This document shows, piece after piece, positions 18,954-27,925 of a DNA stretch of 64,000 bases. Numbering within the stretch: the stretch's first letter is position 1; every line of letters begins with the position of its first letter. Below the pieces are notes generated by a model. The model saw only the letters and a program-made list of their open reading frames with translations. It did no database searches and was not told the DNA's origin. The stretch is from Flavobacteriia bacterium. GTDB taxonomy: Bacteria; Bacteroidota; Bacteroidia; Flavobacteriales_D; Crocinitomicaceae. The stretch is from NCBI GenBank assembly GCA_947463445.1, contig CANHRS010000003.1, positions 1 to 64,000 of the forward strand, written 5' to 3'. The position numbers were made by a program, and so were the translations under genes.

Positions 18954-20504
18954 TTGGAACTGCTCAAATTACTAAAAATAGATGTTATGAAATTTGTTGG
19001 AAGGTTAGTAAAGCAAACAGCAAAAATTGAGTATAAACGAAGTTTAAAAAAAGATTTATCCTTTGTTTTACAATTAGATACTTTACAGAAACTCTTAAAA
19101 ATAGGGAAACGAACAGCCTTAGGAAAAACCTATAATTTTAGCAAGATTCTATCCCAAACCGAAATCATTGGTCGATTTCAAACAGAAGTCCCCATTCAAA
19201 ATTATGACGAGTTTTATGATACATGGCTAAAGTTTGCCGTTGAAGGGAAAAAGAATGTCATTTGGCCCGGAAAAATAAATCATTATGCCCTTTCTTCCGG
19301 AACAACTGGATCTCCTAGTAAACAAATTCCAATCACAAAACAAATGATCAAATCGTTTCAAAAAACAAGTTTGAAACAGATAGTTACGCTTTGTCAATTA
19401 GATTTACCTACAGAATTTTTTCAAAAACAAGTATTGGTAGTTGGCGGTTCTTCCAAATTGACAAAAATGGATAAACGGTATGAAGGAGATTTAAGTGGGA
19501 TTTTAAAGAAACACACGAAAAAAATCGCAATGCCATTTACAAAACCATCCAAAAGTATTAGCGATATAAAAGATTGGAACAAAAAATTAGAAAAAATAGT
19601 CGAAGAAGCTCCTAAATGGGATATTGGAATAATCGCTGGGATTCCTAGTTGGTGTGTATTAGTCATGGAAGAAATTGTGCGTCAACATCAGTTGCAATCC
19701 ATACACGATATTTGGCCAAATTTGAAAGTATACATTCATGGTGGTATTTTCATAGAACCATACGAAAAACGCTTAGCTCAAGTATGTGAAAAACCATTAT
19801 TTCAATTCGATACATACCTTGCTAGTGAAGGGTATTTTGCATACCAATTAAATGAAAATGAAAAGGTTATGCGACTTTTAATAGATAATGGGGTGTTTTT
19901 TGAATTTATCCCTTTCAATGCTACCTATTTTGATTCAGAAGGAAACTTAATCAATAAATACAAGGCATATACCTTAGCGGAAGTGAAAGAGGGGGTAGAT
20001 TATGCAATGATTATCACCACGAATGCAGGATTATGGCGATACCAATTAGGAGACACGATTCGTTTCACAAATGTGGCTAAACGCGAAATTAAAATTACAG
20101 GAAGAACGAAACAATATCTCTCTTTGGCAGGTGAACATCTATCGCTCGATAATATTCGGGAAGGATTAGTGGAAGTAAGTAAAGAATTAAACGTTGTTAT
20201 AGAAGAGTTTACGGTTTTCGCCAATGAGGAAAATGCAAACCATTCCTGGTATATTGGTACAGACAAAAAAATAGACGTGGAAATCTTACAAAAATGTTTG
20301 GATAAACATTTGTCGATCTTGAATGATGATTATACATCCGCACGAAAAAATACCCTTGGGGCGCCAAATATTCATCTGATTTCTAGCGACTTATTTTATA
20401 GATATTTAGCTAAAATTGGAAAATTGGGAGCACAAAATAAATTCCCACAAATACTACGAGGACAACAAAAAATTAAATGGGTAGAATTTCTTAAAAACAA
20501 CTGA
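18954..20504 (+). CDS. GH3 auxin-responsive promoter family protein
   Basis: YALSSGTTGSPSKQIPIT, LASEGYFAYQ, YQLGDTIRFT, GRTKQYLSLAGEHLS. Confidence 0.9.
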   Translation: MELLKLLKIDVMKFVGRLVKQTAKIEYKRSLKKDLSFVLQLDTLQKLLKIGKRTALGKTYNFSKILSQTEIIGRFQTEVPIQNYDEFYDTWLKFAVEGKKNVIWPGKINHYALSSGTTGSPSKQIPITKQMIKSFQKTSLKQIVTLCQLDLPTEFFQKQVLVVGGSSKLTKMDKRYEGDLSGILKKHTKKIAMPFTKPSKSISDIKDWNKKLEKIVEEAPKWDIGIIAGIPSWCVLVMEEIVRQHQLQSIHDIWPNLKVYIHGGIFIEPYEKRLAQVCEKPLFQFDTYLASEGYFAYQLNENEKVMRLLIDNGVFFEFIPFNATYFDSEGNLINKYKAYTLAEVKEGVDYAMIITTNAGLWRYQLGDTIRFTNVAKREIKITGRTKQYLSLAGEHLSLDNIREGLVEVSKELNVVIEEFTVFANEENANHSWYIGTDKKIDVEILQKCLDKHLSILNDDYTSARKNTLGAPNIHLISSDLFYRYLAKIGKLGAQNKFPQILRGQQKIKWVEFLKNN

Positions 20505-20509
20505 TTTTC

Positions 20510-20523
20510 CTCGCTACTCGCCA
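20510..20523 (+). repeat. Short heptameric tandem repeat (2 units)
   Basis: CTCGCTA|CTCGCCA; reverse complement TGGCGAGTAGCGAG resembles the GAGTGAC array at 22810. Confidence 0.4.
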
Positions 20524-20531
20524 CTTTTTAT

Positions 20532-20539
20532 TAATTTTG
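20532..20539 (+). promoter_or_regulatory. Bacteroidota -7 box upstream of purM
   Basis: TAATTTTG, 17 nt before the ATG. Confidence 0.55.
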
Positions 20540-20555
20540 TGTTTTTCTATTCGTT

Positions 20556-21722
20556 ATGTCAGATACAAGATACAATTTACGTGGTGTTTCCGCTGGAAAA
20601 GAGGATGTTCACAACGCCATTAAAAAAGTGGATAAAGGGTTATTTCCACAAGCATTTTGCAAAATCGTACCAGATACCCTTACCGGGGATGAAGAATATT
20701 GTGTTGTAATGCATGCAGATGGTGCTGGAACAAAATCTTCCCTAGCATACATGTATTGGAAAGAAACGGGTGATTTGTCTGTTTGGAAAGGAATAGCACA
20801 AGATGCATTAATCATGAATATTGATGATTTATTGTGTGTTGGAGCAGTAGATAATATTCTACTTTCTTCCACTATCGGTAGAAATAAAAACTTAGTTACT
20901 GGAGAAGTTATTTCCGCAATCATCAATGGTACGGAAGAATTATTGACAGAATTACGCAACCAAGGGATTGGTATTAACTCAACGGGTGGTGAAACAGCAG
21001 ATGTAGGTGATTTAGTTCGAACTTTAATCGTGGATTCTACCGTTGTGTGTCGCATGAAACGTTCTGAAGTTATCTCTAACCACAACATCCAAGATGGAGA
21101 TGTGATTATTGGATTGGCATCCTATGGACAAGCAAGTTATGAAACAAGTTATAACGGAGGAATGGGAAGTAATGGTTTAACTTCCGCGCGCCACGATGTA
21201 TTCTGCAAAGAATTAGCAGAAAAATATCCAGAAAGTTTTGACCCTTCCGTACCAGAAGAATTGGTTTATTCCGGAAAATATAGATTAACAGACAAAGTGG
21301 ATGGAAGTCCTATTAATGCTGGTCAATTGGTGCTTTCTCCAACACGAACATACGCACCAATTATTAAGAAAATTTTAGATAATCATCGTGCAGAAATACA
21401 TGGAATGGTGCATTGCAGTGGTGGAGCACAAACGAAGGTGTTACATTTCGTAGATAATGTGCATGTAATCAAAGATAATTTATTTGATGTTCCCCCATTA
21501 TTCAAAACCATTCAAGAAGAATCCAATACGGAATGGAAAGAAATGTACAAAGTTTTTAATATGGGTCACCGCATGGAGATTTATGTTCCACAAGCAATTG
21601 CTGCAGACATAATTTCTATTTCTGAGTCTTTCAATGTACCTGCAAAAATTGTGGGGCGTGTCGAAAAACATACCGGCAAAAAATTAACTATCACTTCCGA
21701 ATTTGGAGAATTCATTTATTAA
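20556..21722 (+). CDS. purM: Phosphoribosylformylglycinamidine cyclo-ligase (AIR synthase)
   Basis: HADGAGTKSSLAYMYW, GIAQDALIMNIDDLLCVGA, MVHCSGGAQTKVL. Confidence 0.9.
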   Translation: MSDTRYNLRGVSAGKEDVHNAIKKVDKGLFPQAFCKIVPDTLTGDEEYCVVMHADGAGTKSSLAYMYWKETGDLSVWKGIAQDALIMNIDDLLCVGAVDNILLSSTIGRNKNLVTGEVISAIINGTEELLTELRNQGIGINSTGGETADVGDLVRTLIVDSTVVCRMKRSEVISNHNIQDGDVIIGLASYGQASYETSYNGGMGSNGLTSARHDVFCKELAEKYPESFDPSVPEELVYSGKYRLTDKVDGSPINAGQLVLSPTRTYAPIIKKILDNHRAEIHGMVHCSGGAQTKVLHFVDNVHVIKDNLFDVPPLFKTIQEESNTEWKEMYKVFNMGHRMEIYVPQAIAADIISISESFNVPAKIVGRVEKHTGKKLTITSEFGEFIY

Positions 21723-21728
21723 ACATCG

Positions 21729-22808
21729 ATGCAAGATTTATTAAAAAAATTAGAAGCGATTGAATATCGTTTTACCGAAGTAGGAACACTCATTGTCGAT
21801 CCAGACATCATCTCGGATATGGATCGATATGTGAAATTAAACAAAGAATACAAAGAATTAGAAGAGGTGGTTAACGCCTACAAAAAATATAAAAACATCA
21901 TCGACAATCTTCAAAGTTCCAAAGAATTGCTAGCAATTGAGGAAGATCCTGAAATGCGTGAAATGGCAAAAATGGAGATTGATGAATTAGAAAACATTCG
22001 TCCAAGTCTAGAGGAAGACTTGAAATTATTATTAATCCCGAAAGATCCTGAAGATAATAAAAATGCGATCATGGAACTTCGCGCAGGAACTGGTGGAGAT
22101 GAAGCATGTATATTCGTAGAAGATTGTTTCCGAATGTACACGCTGTTTTTCAAAGAAATGGGATGGCATTATGAGATTCTAAATTCACAAGAAGGAGGTA
22201 CTAAAGGAATCAAGGAGATTTCTCTAGAAATTTCTGGTGACGGAATTTATGGTATGCTTAAATTTGAATCCGGGGTACACCGTGTTCAACGTATTCCTGA
22301 AACGGAATCACAAGGCCGTGTTCATACTTCAGCAATAACAGTTGCAATTTTACCTGAAGCAGAAGAGGTTGATTTTGAATTAGATATGGGCGATGTGCGC
22401 AAAGATACGTTTAGAGCATCTGGTGCAGGTGGTCAGCATATCAATAAAACAGAGTCTGCGATACGATTAACGCATATTCCTACCAATACAGTCGTTGAAT
22501 GTCAGGATGGCCGTTCACAACATAAAAATTTAGCTATGGCGATTTCTGTACTGCGTTCCCGTTTGTACCAAAAGGAATTAGATCGTGTGCATGAAGAACG
22601 TGCTGCTAAACGTAAAACATTGGTTTCTACAGGAGATAGATCTGCAAAAATTAGAACCTATAATTACCCACAAGGACGTATTACAGACCACAGAATCAAT
22701 AAAACAATCTATAACCTTTCTGCATTTATGAATGGAGATATCAAGGATATGATAGACTCTTTAAAAATGGCGGAAAATGCAGAAAGAATGCGTGGTGAAG
22801 CAGAATAA
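21729..22808 (+). CDS. prfA: Peptide chain release factor 1
   Basis: GGQ motif RASGAGGQHINKTESAIRLTHIPT; ELRAGTGGDEA; DLLKKLEAIEYRF N-terminus. Confidence 0.96.
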   Translation: MQDLLKKLEAIEYRFTEVGTLIVDPDIISDMDRYVKLNKEYKELEEVVNAYKKYKNIIDNLQSSKELLAIEEDPEMREMAKMEIDELENIRPSLEEDLKLLLIPKDPEDNKNAIMELRAGTGGDEACIFVEDCFRMYTLFFKEMGWHYEILNSQEGGTKGIKEISLEISGDGIYGMLKFESGVHRVQRIPETESQGRVHTSAITVAILPEAEEVDFELDMGDVRKDTFRASGAGGQHINKTESAIRLTHIPTNTVVECQDGRSQHKNLAMAISVLRSRLYQKELDRVHEERAAKRKTLVSTGDRSAKIRTYNYPQGRITDHRINKTIYNLSAFMNGDIKDMIDSLKMAENAERMRGEAE

Positions 22809-22809
22809 T

Positions 22810-22837
22810 GAGTGACGAGTTACGAGCGACGAGTTAA
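22810..22837 (+). repeat. Heptameric tandem array (4 x 7 nt)
   Basis: GAGTGAC|GAGTTAC|GAGCGAC|GAGTTAA. Confidence 0.85.
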
Positions 22838-22847
22838 GATTTTATAT

Positions 22848-23510
22848 ATGAAATATTTAATTTTTTTGGTGGTGTTTTTTACAATGAGTTCCTGCATAGA
22901 AATCATTGATGACTTGACATTTAAAAGCGATGGATCCGGAACATTTAAGTATACCTTAAACTTAAGCGCAAGTAAAGTAAAAGTAAACTCCGTCTTAGCC
23001 TTGGATAGTTTAGATGGTAAAAAAGTTCCTTCTATACAAGAGATTAAAGATAAAATAAGCAAATACAAAGAAATCATTGTACAAAAAGAAGGAATTTCGA
23101 ATGTAAAAGTGGAAACAGATTTTACAAACTTTATACTAAAAATTCAATGTGATTTCACTTCCATCATAGCATTACAAAAAGCAATCAAAGAAATAGTTAT
23201 AGATGAGAGTAAAAACAAGAAGGAAATTGAATCGTATTGGTTGACTTGGGAAGGCAACAAACTTATTCGTTCTGTCCCTTCTATTACTGGCGATTTAACA
23301 TCTAGACTTAAAAAAGAAGATATAGAAGGATTAAAAAAAGGGAATTATATGTCTATTACACGTTTTGATAGGCCAATTGAAAAATGTGAAAATACTACCA
23401 GTTTAATTTCTGCGAATAAAATGGCTGTAATGCTCAAAATTACTCCTTATGCATTGATACAAAATATAAATCTATTAGAAAACAGCATTGTATTAAGCGA
23501 TAAAAAATAG
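22848..23510 (+). CDS. Hypothetical lipoprotein
   Basis: ATG at 22848 gives MKYLIFLVVFFTMSSCIEIIDDL (lipobox). The listed upstream GTG (22812) lies in the heptamer array. Confidence 0.75.
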   Translation: MKYLIFLVVFFTMSSCIEIIDDLTFKSDGSGTFKYTLNLSASKVKVNSVLALDSLDGKKVPSIQEIKDKISKYKEIIVQKEGISNVKVETDFTNFILKIQCDFTSIIALQKAIKEIVIDESKNKKEIESYWLTWEGNKLIRSVPSITGDLTSRLKKEDIEGLKKGNYMSITRFDRPIEKCENTTSLISANKMAVMLKITPYALIQNINLLENSIVLSDKK

Positions 23511-23519
23511 AAGATACCT

Positions 23520-25379
23520 ATGAAAAATATATGCTTATTTGTTATTTGTTTGTTTAGCCTTACCTCTTTTGGGCAAACATCTGATGACTTAATTCCAAAA
23601 GAAGCAGTAACTGTTTTAGGAATTAACAACACCTCCTTACTGAAGAAAATTTCGATGGATTCCTTAATTCAATATGAATTTATGGAAGAAGTTCAATCCG
23701 AAATGTTTGATGGATCTGCAGACAACAAAACACTAAAAGATGCAGGATTTGATTTTGGACAAAAATTACATGTTTTCAATGGAAAAACAGCTAATTATGA
23801 AGTATCTGGATTTTCATTTGGTATAACTAATTTAAAGGATTTGCTTTTAGTTTTTGACGATTTTGATAAAGTTAAAAGTCCAATAAACGGAATAGATTAT
23901 TATAACTCGTATTTTAATCATTTGATTATCAAAGGTAAATCCGGACTAGTCTTGCGTGTGGATCCTTCCTACGAAAAAATAAAACACGTAACAGATTCTA
24001 TCTGGATTAAACGTGGAAATGGTTATTTTTTCGACGACAAAGATAAAAAACAGGACAATGAAGGCGATGAAGAATCGGAAGAACCTATTAGCAAAATACT
24101 GAAAGATGGTGAGTTGGAAGCAGATGATTCCGAAGTTAAGTTAAATGCAAAAGACCTCATTAATAAAACCTATTGGGAACTAAAAGATAGTGTTACAAAT
24201 GTTTTACAAGTAAAATATCTACAAAATATTTTGGTAGACATCTTTGAAAAAAATATCCATTTAAAAAGTCAGGATGCCAAATTTGCAATGCAATTAACCC
24301 ATGAATCCGAAGGTATTTTCTACATGGATAATTCACGTAACCTACAAAATGCAAAAGGATTATGGTATTTTCAAACCATGTTTCCAGAGTTATTTAAAGA
24401 TATTAAAACGTTATATTCTGGGAACATTGTTGTTGGAGATATCTATTTAAAAGACAACTCTATCGAATTTAAATTACAAGCAAACTATGGAGAAAATCTA
24501 GGGAAAATCTATGCAAAACTAAATAGCACCAAATTTGATAAAAATGTATTACGTTATATACATGAAGATTGTGCTGGATTTTTCACCTATAATATCAACT
24601 TGAAGGAAGGGTATAGACAAGCGTATGATATTATTATACCTCTCTTAAGTCAACAAAAAGATCCTAGAGTGACGAGTAATGTATTAAAAGCAGAACTACT
24701 GAATGAATTCATCAATTTAGATGCTTTATTTGACACCTACCAAGGAAGTATGTTTGGTACATTTAGCGGAGTTAAAAAGGTAAAGACAAAACGAATCGAA
24801 TTTAGTTACGATGAAAAGACGTTTGAATACAGTGAGAAAGAAATTATTGGGGAAGAAGAAATGCCGATGTTTACGGTGGGTTTCTCTACTGGAAGAGCAG
24901 ATATACCGGAGAAAATCTTAAATTACATGGGGAAAATGACTACCCGATTTAAGAAAATAGATAATTATTGGAAAATAGATGATGCTGTTTTTAATTCAAT
25001 ACCTGTATATGTAATTAATCGTAATGGTTTATTAGTGGTTACAAACGATGAAAGTTTAGTCGTAGACCACCTTGATGGATATGGTAATCATGCACTTTCC
25101 GGAAAAAAAGCTAAAAATGCTAAGAAAAGTAGATTTATGTATTCCTACTTCAATATTGGAGAAGTATTAAGTAAAATACCAAAACAAGTATTTACTGCCA
25201 AACAAAATAAAGTCTTAGATTCCATGCGAGGAAAAGAAGGATATATAGAAATGACCACGTTAAAAACTTCTAGTTCATATACCGATTTTGAAATCAACTA
25301 TTTCTTTCAAGGGAAATATACCGATTCAGGAAAATACCTATTAGACCTTATTAATTCTGCATTTATATTGGCTAAATAA
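23520..25379 (+). CDS. Secreted hypothetical protein (possibly DUF4836-like)
   Basis: Signal peptide MKNICLFVICLFSLTSFGQ, LIPKEAVTVLGINNTSLLKK. Confidence 0.6.
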   Translation: MKNICLFVICLFSLTSFGQTSDDLIPKEAVTVLGINNTSLLKKISMDSLIQYEFMEEVQSEMFDGSADNKTLKDAGFDFGQKLHVFNGKTANYEVSGFSFGITNLKDLLLVFDDFDKVKSPINGIDYYNSYFNHLIIKGKSGLVLRVDPSYEKIKHVTDSIWIKRGNGYFFDDKDKKQDNEGDEESEEPISKILKDGELEADDSEVKLNAKDLINKTYWELKDSVTNVLQVKYLQNILVDIFEKNIHLKSQDAKFAMQLTHESEGIFYMDNSRNLQNAKGLWYFQTMFPELFKDIKTLYSGNIVVGDIYLKDNSIEFKLQANYGENLGKIYAKLNSTKFDKNVLRYIHEDCAGFFTYNINLKEGYRQAYDIIIPLLSQQKDPRVTSNVLKAELLNEFINLDALFDTYQGSMFGTFSGVKKVKTKRIEFSYDEKTFEYSEKEIIGEEEMPMFTVGFSTGRADIPEKILNYMGKMTTRFKKIDNYWKIDDAVFNSIPVYVINRNGLLVVTNDESLVVDHLDGYGNHALSGKKAKNAKKSRFMYSYFNIGEVLSKIPKQVFTAKQNKVLDSMRGKEGYIEMTTLKTSSSYTDFEINYFFQGKYTDSGKYLLDLINSAFILAK

Positions 25380-25384
25380 ATAAT

Positions 25385-26716
25385 ATGGTTCGTAAAGTCA
25401 CCTTTATTTTATTCTTGCTTTCCCTGTTGATTGCTTTCTTTTATTTTCGACCATTACTTACTAGTACGAAACCACAACCATCCTTAATGGACCGAATGCC
25501 AGATGGTGATTACATAGGAAAATTAAATGTTTTAAGCATTGCGAAAGAATCCAATGCTATGTTATATTTTAATAAAATTCCGTTTAGAGATTTAATTACA
25601 CCAGAGTTTTTATTAGCACAAGGTAAAAGTTATGGATTAAATTTTCAACGTCCCTCCTACTTTTTTGCAAATATGAATGGGGAATGGGGAGCATTAATTC
25701 ATGTTGCTGATTCAAGTAAAATTTATTCAGGTATAGTTCGCTTAAAGAAAAAAATTGATTTACAAGATACCATTGTCGGACAACAAAAAGTATATTCTTT
25801 CAAAAAGAAGAGTTCATATATCACATATGGTAAAAACTGGATTTTCATTTACCAAGGGAAAAAACTAGTAAAACGAATGTATCACGTAATGTACTCTGAG
25901 AAAGGAGATATTACGAAGACATGGAAGAAATTTTCACAAGAAAAACAATTTCAATTTGAAAAACTTGTAATTTACTCTAATTACAAAGGATTGATGGATA
26001 AAGGTATTTCTACAGCAATGTTTGCACACGATACGGATTCTTCCTCGGTGAAATTAAAAGTCTATTTTCGAAGTAAAGTGCCATTAGCAGTAAGCACAAA
26101 AAAAGAAGGAGTTGCATTTAGAAACTATTATTATACAGGGCGTTTAATGAACATTCATCTAAATGTAGACCGCTTACGTATGTCGAAAAATGATCCTTTT
26201 TATAAAGTGATGAATGGATTCAGTAAACGTGTTAGTTTTCCGTTAAATTCATTTTTAAATGCTTGGGAAGGAGATATTTCATACCATCAAGGTGGTTCGA
26301 TTACAGTAAAAGAAAAAATAATCGAATCTGTGCTAGATGAAAATTTCAATGTTTCTCAAGTAGAGACCTTAAAAGAGAAGAAAGTACCTGGTTTTGCTAT
26401 GTTAATCTCGATAAATAAAAACATTCATGATTTATTGTACCAACTTTTTGTAAAAGGAATTCTACGTAAAGAAGGTGAGCAACTACGCTTTTTATTTTCC
26501 CCTGCAATCAAAATGAAATTAACACCAAACATCGCCTATTTCTATTCATCTGATAACGTGCCAATGACCGAAATGTCTTCTTACAACGGTGGAGTTTGGA
26601 CCCATAATTACACAAAATATGGTTTTCAATTGGATTCAATGAATCGCAAAGAAGTGTTTGGATCAGTTAATATACCTGTACAACGAATTATTAGATATGT
26701 AAAAGGAAATTTATAA
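25385..26716 (+). CDS. Hypothetical membrane-anchored or exported protein
   Basis: N-terminal TM, LMDRMPDGDYIGKLNVLSIAKES; 5 nt downstream of the previous gene. Confidence 0.6.
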   Translation: MVRKVTFILFLLSLLIAFFYFRPLLTSTKPQPSLMDRMPDGDYIGKLNVLSIAKESNAMLYFNKIPFRDLITPEFLLAQGKSYGLNFQRPSYFFANMNGEWGALIHVADSSKIYSGIVRLKKKIDLQDTIVGQQKVYSFKKKSSYITYGKNWIFIYQGKKLVKRMYHVMYSEKGDITKTWKKFSQEKQFQFEKLVIYSNYKGLMDKGISTAMFAHDTDSSSVKLKVYFRSKVPLAVSTKKEGVAFRNYYYTGRLMNIHLNVDRLRMSKNDPFYKVMNGFSKRVSFPLNSFLNAWEGDISYHQGGSITVKEKIIESVLDENFNVSQVETLKEKKVPGFAMLISINKNIHDLLYQLFVKGILRKEGEQLRFLFSPAIKMKLTPNIAYFYSSDNVPMTEMSSYNGGVWTHNYTKYGFQLDSMNRKEVFGSVNIPVQRIIRYVKGNL

Positions 26717-27532
26717 AGCCTCTTTCGACCAAGAACCTTTTATAAATGATTGATACGTAAATCCTCCGACTTCTTCTATTTTTTCGAATTGTAAATAAAT
26801 CGTTCCATTTAAATACCGTAGTTCATCTTTTCGTATTTCCGCAATAAATTTATCGTCTTTTTTAATTTTCAACGCACTCGTAAAACCACCTGTACCTGGT
26901 GTGCCAACGATCATGTATGAATCTTTTCCGGACGCTATAAACCCTTGAAAAGTAGTCGCAAATTCTTTCTCTTGATTTAAAGCGCGCATTGCACGATCAA
27001 TACTACAAACAGTTTTTGGAACTGCTTCAAACTTTGCTTTTTGGAGTGATACCTCAGAAACTGCCTTTCTTTCTTTCGACTTTAAACAAATACCATTTGG
27101 CGCATAATAGGAAATACGTTCTATAAAATCAGCACTCGTATTCGTAACAAAAATTTCTTTACTCATAAACACTTTACCATCATGCAAGTAAAAAGAATTG
27201 GTGCCCATACTTGTTGCGTCTTTATCTGTAAAATTTTCGACCAATTTCACGATATTTTCTTCATTATCTAAATGAGCATCCACATGAATGGTGGTCTTAT
27301 CTTCCTTTCCATAATCTAAAGAACTAGCAAATTTACCATACGCTAAAACAAAAGAATCAATTTCCATCATTTGTTTATCAAACGATTTCTCATCTTTCAA
27401 TGTATAGACAATTAAATCCTTTTGCGGTTTTTCAGTTTGATCGATAGACTTTTTTGAATTATTAGATTTACATGCTACCAATAATAGCACCATGGAAAGA
27501 AAATAGAAGCTTAATGTTTTCATACTTATCAA
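26711..27532 (-). CDS. Hypothetical lipoprotein
   Basis: MISMKTLSFYFLSMVLLLVACKSN lipobox; convergent with the upstream CDS. Confidence 0.65.
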   Translation of the reverse strand: MISMKTLSFYFLSMVLLLVACKSNNSKKSIDQTEKPQKDLIVYTLKDEKSFDKQMMEIDSFVLAYGKFASSLDYGKEDKTTIHVDAHLDNEENIVKLVENFTDKDATSMGTNSFYLHDGKVFMSKEIFVTNTSADFIERISYYAPNGICLKSKERKAVSEVSLQKAKFEAVPKTVCSIDRAMRALNQEKEFATTFQGFIASGKDSYMIVGTPGTGGFTSALKIKKDDKFIAEIRKDELRYLNGTIYLQFEKIEEVGGFTYQSFIKGSWSKEAL

Positions 27533-27598
27533 TTACTGTGATTAATACAAATGTAAAATAAAAAAGGAGACAAACTTATTTCTAAAAGTAACGAAGTA

Positions 27599-27865
27599 AT
27601 GAAAACAAATATTGTAACACCCTATATTTTTTTTATAGTTCTTCCCTTCCATTTAATAAATTTATTAACTTTACATCAATTATTATTGACAATAAAACAG
27701 CATCAAATGAATATTCTAGGAATTGTAACCTTTTTCTTAATCGCTGGAATGGCGTTTTGGGTACTTGTATTTTTATTAGGATTTGTACTTCCTTTTTGGA
27801 TTACATTAGGTGTTTTTGATAAACTTCGTCCTAAAAGAGTATTTGACGAAGAAGAAACTGAATAA
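27599..27865 (+). CDS. Small membrane protein
   Basis: Two TM segments; an alternative ATG at 27707 is possible. Confidence 0.5.
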   Translation: MKTNIVTPYIFFIVLPFHLINLLTLHQLLLTIKQHQMNILGIVTFFLIAGMAFWVLVFLLGFVLPFWITLGVFDKLRPKRVFDEEETE

Positions 27866-27887
27866 TTTTAGTGTAAAATATTTTTCT

Positions 27888-27917
27888 AAAGACCGGTAAT
27901 ACTGGTCTTTTTTTATT
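27888..27917. terminator. Hairpin terminator between convergent genes
   Basis: AAAGACCGGT AAT ACTGGTCTTTTTTT. Confidence 0.75.
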
Positions 27918-27925
27918 TATATACA

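Noticed and set aside
17400-18960. SGNH/VanZ/USP/GH3 gene group as a novel system
   Set aside because: No shared orientation or functional link beyond proximity; each is a common Bacteroidota family.
20609-21088. 159-aa minus-strand ORF antisense to purM
   Set aside because: Fully inside a strongly supported purM CDS; no recognisable domain; likely a codon-usage shadow ORF.
22812-22847. N-terminal extension MTSYERRVKILY of the lipoprotein ORF
   Set aside because: Encoded by the heptamer array; the ATG at 22848 gives a proper lipoprotein signal.
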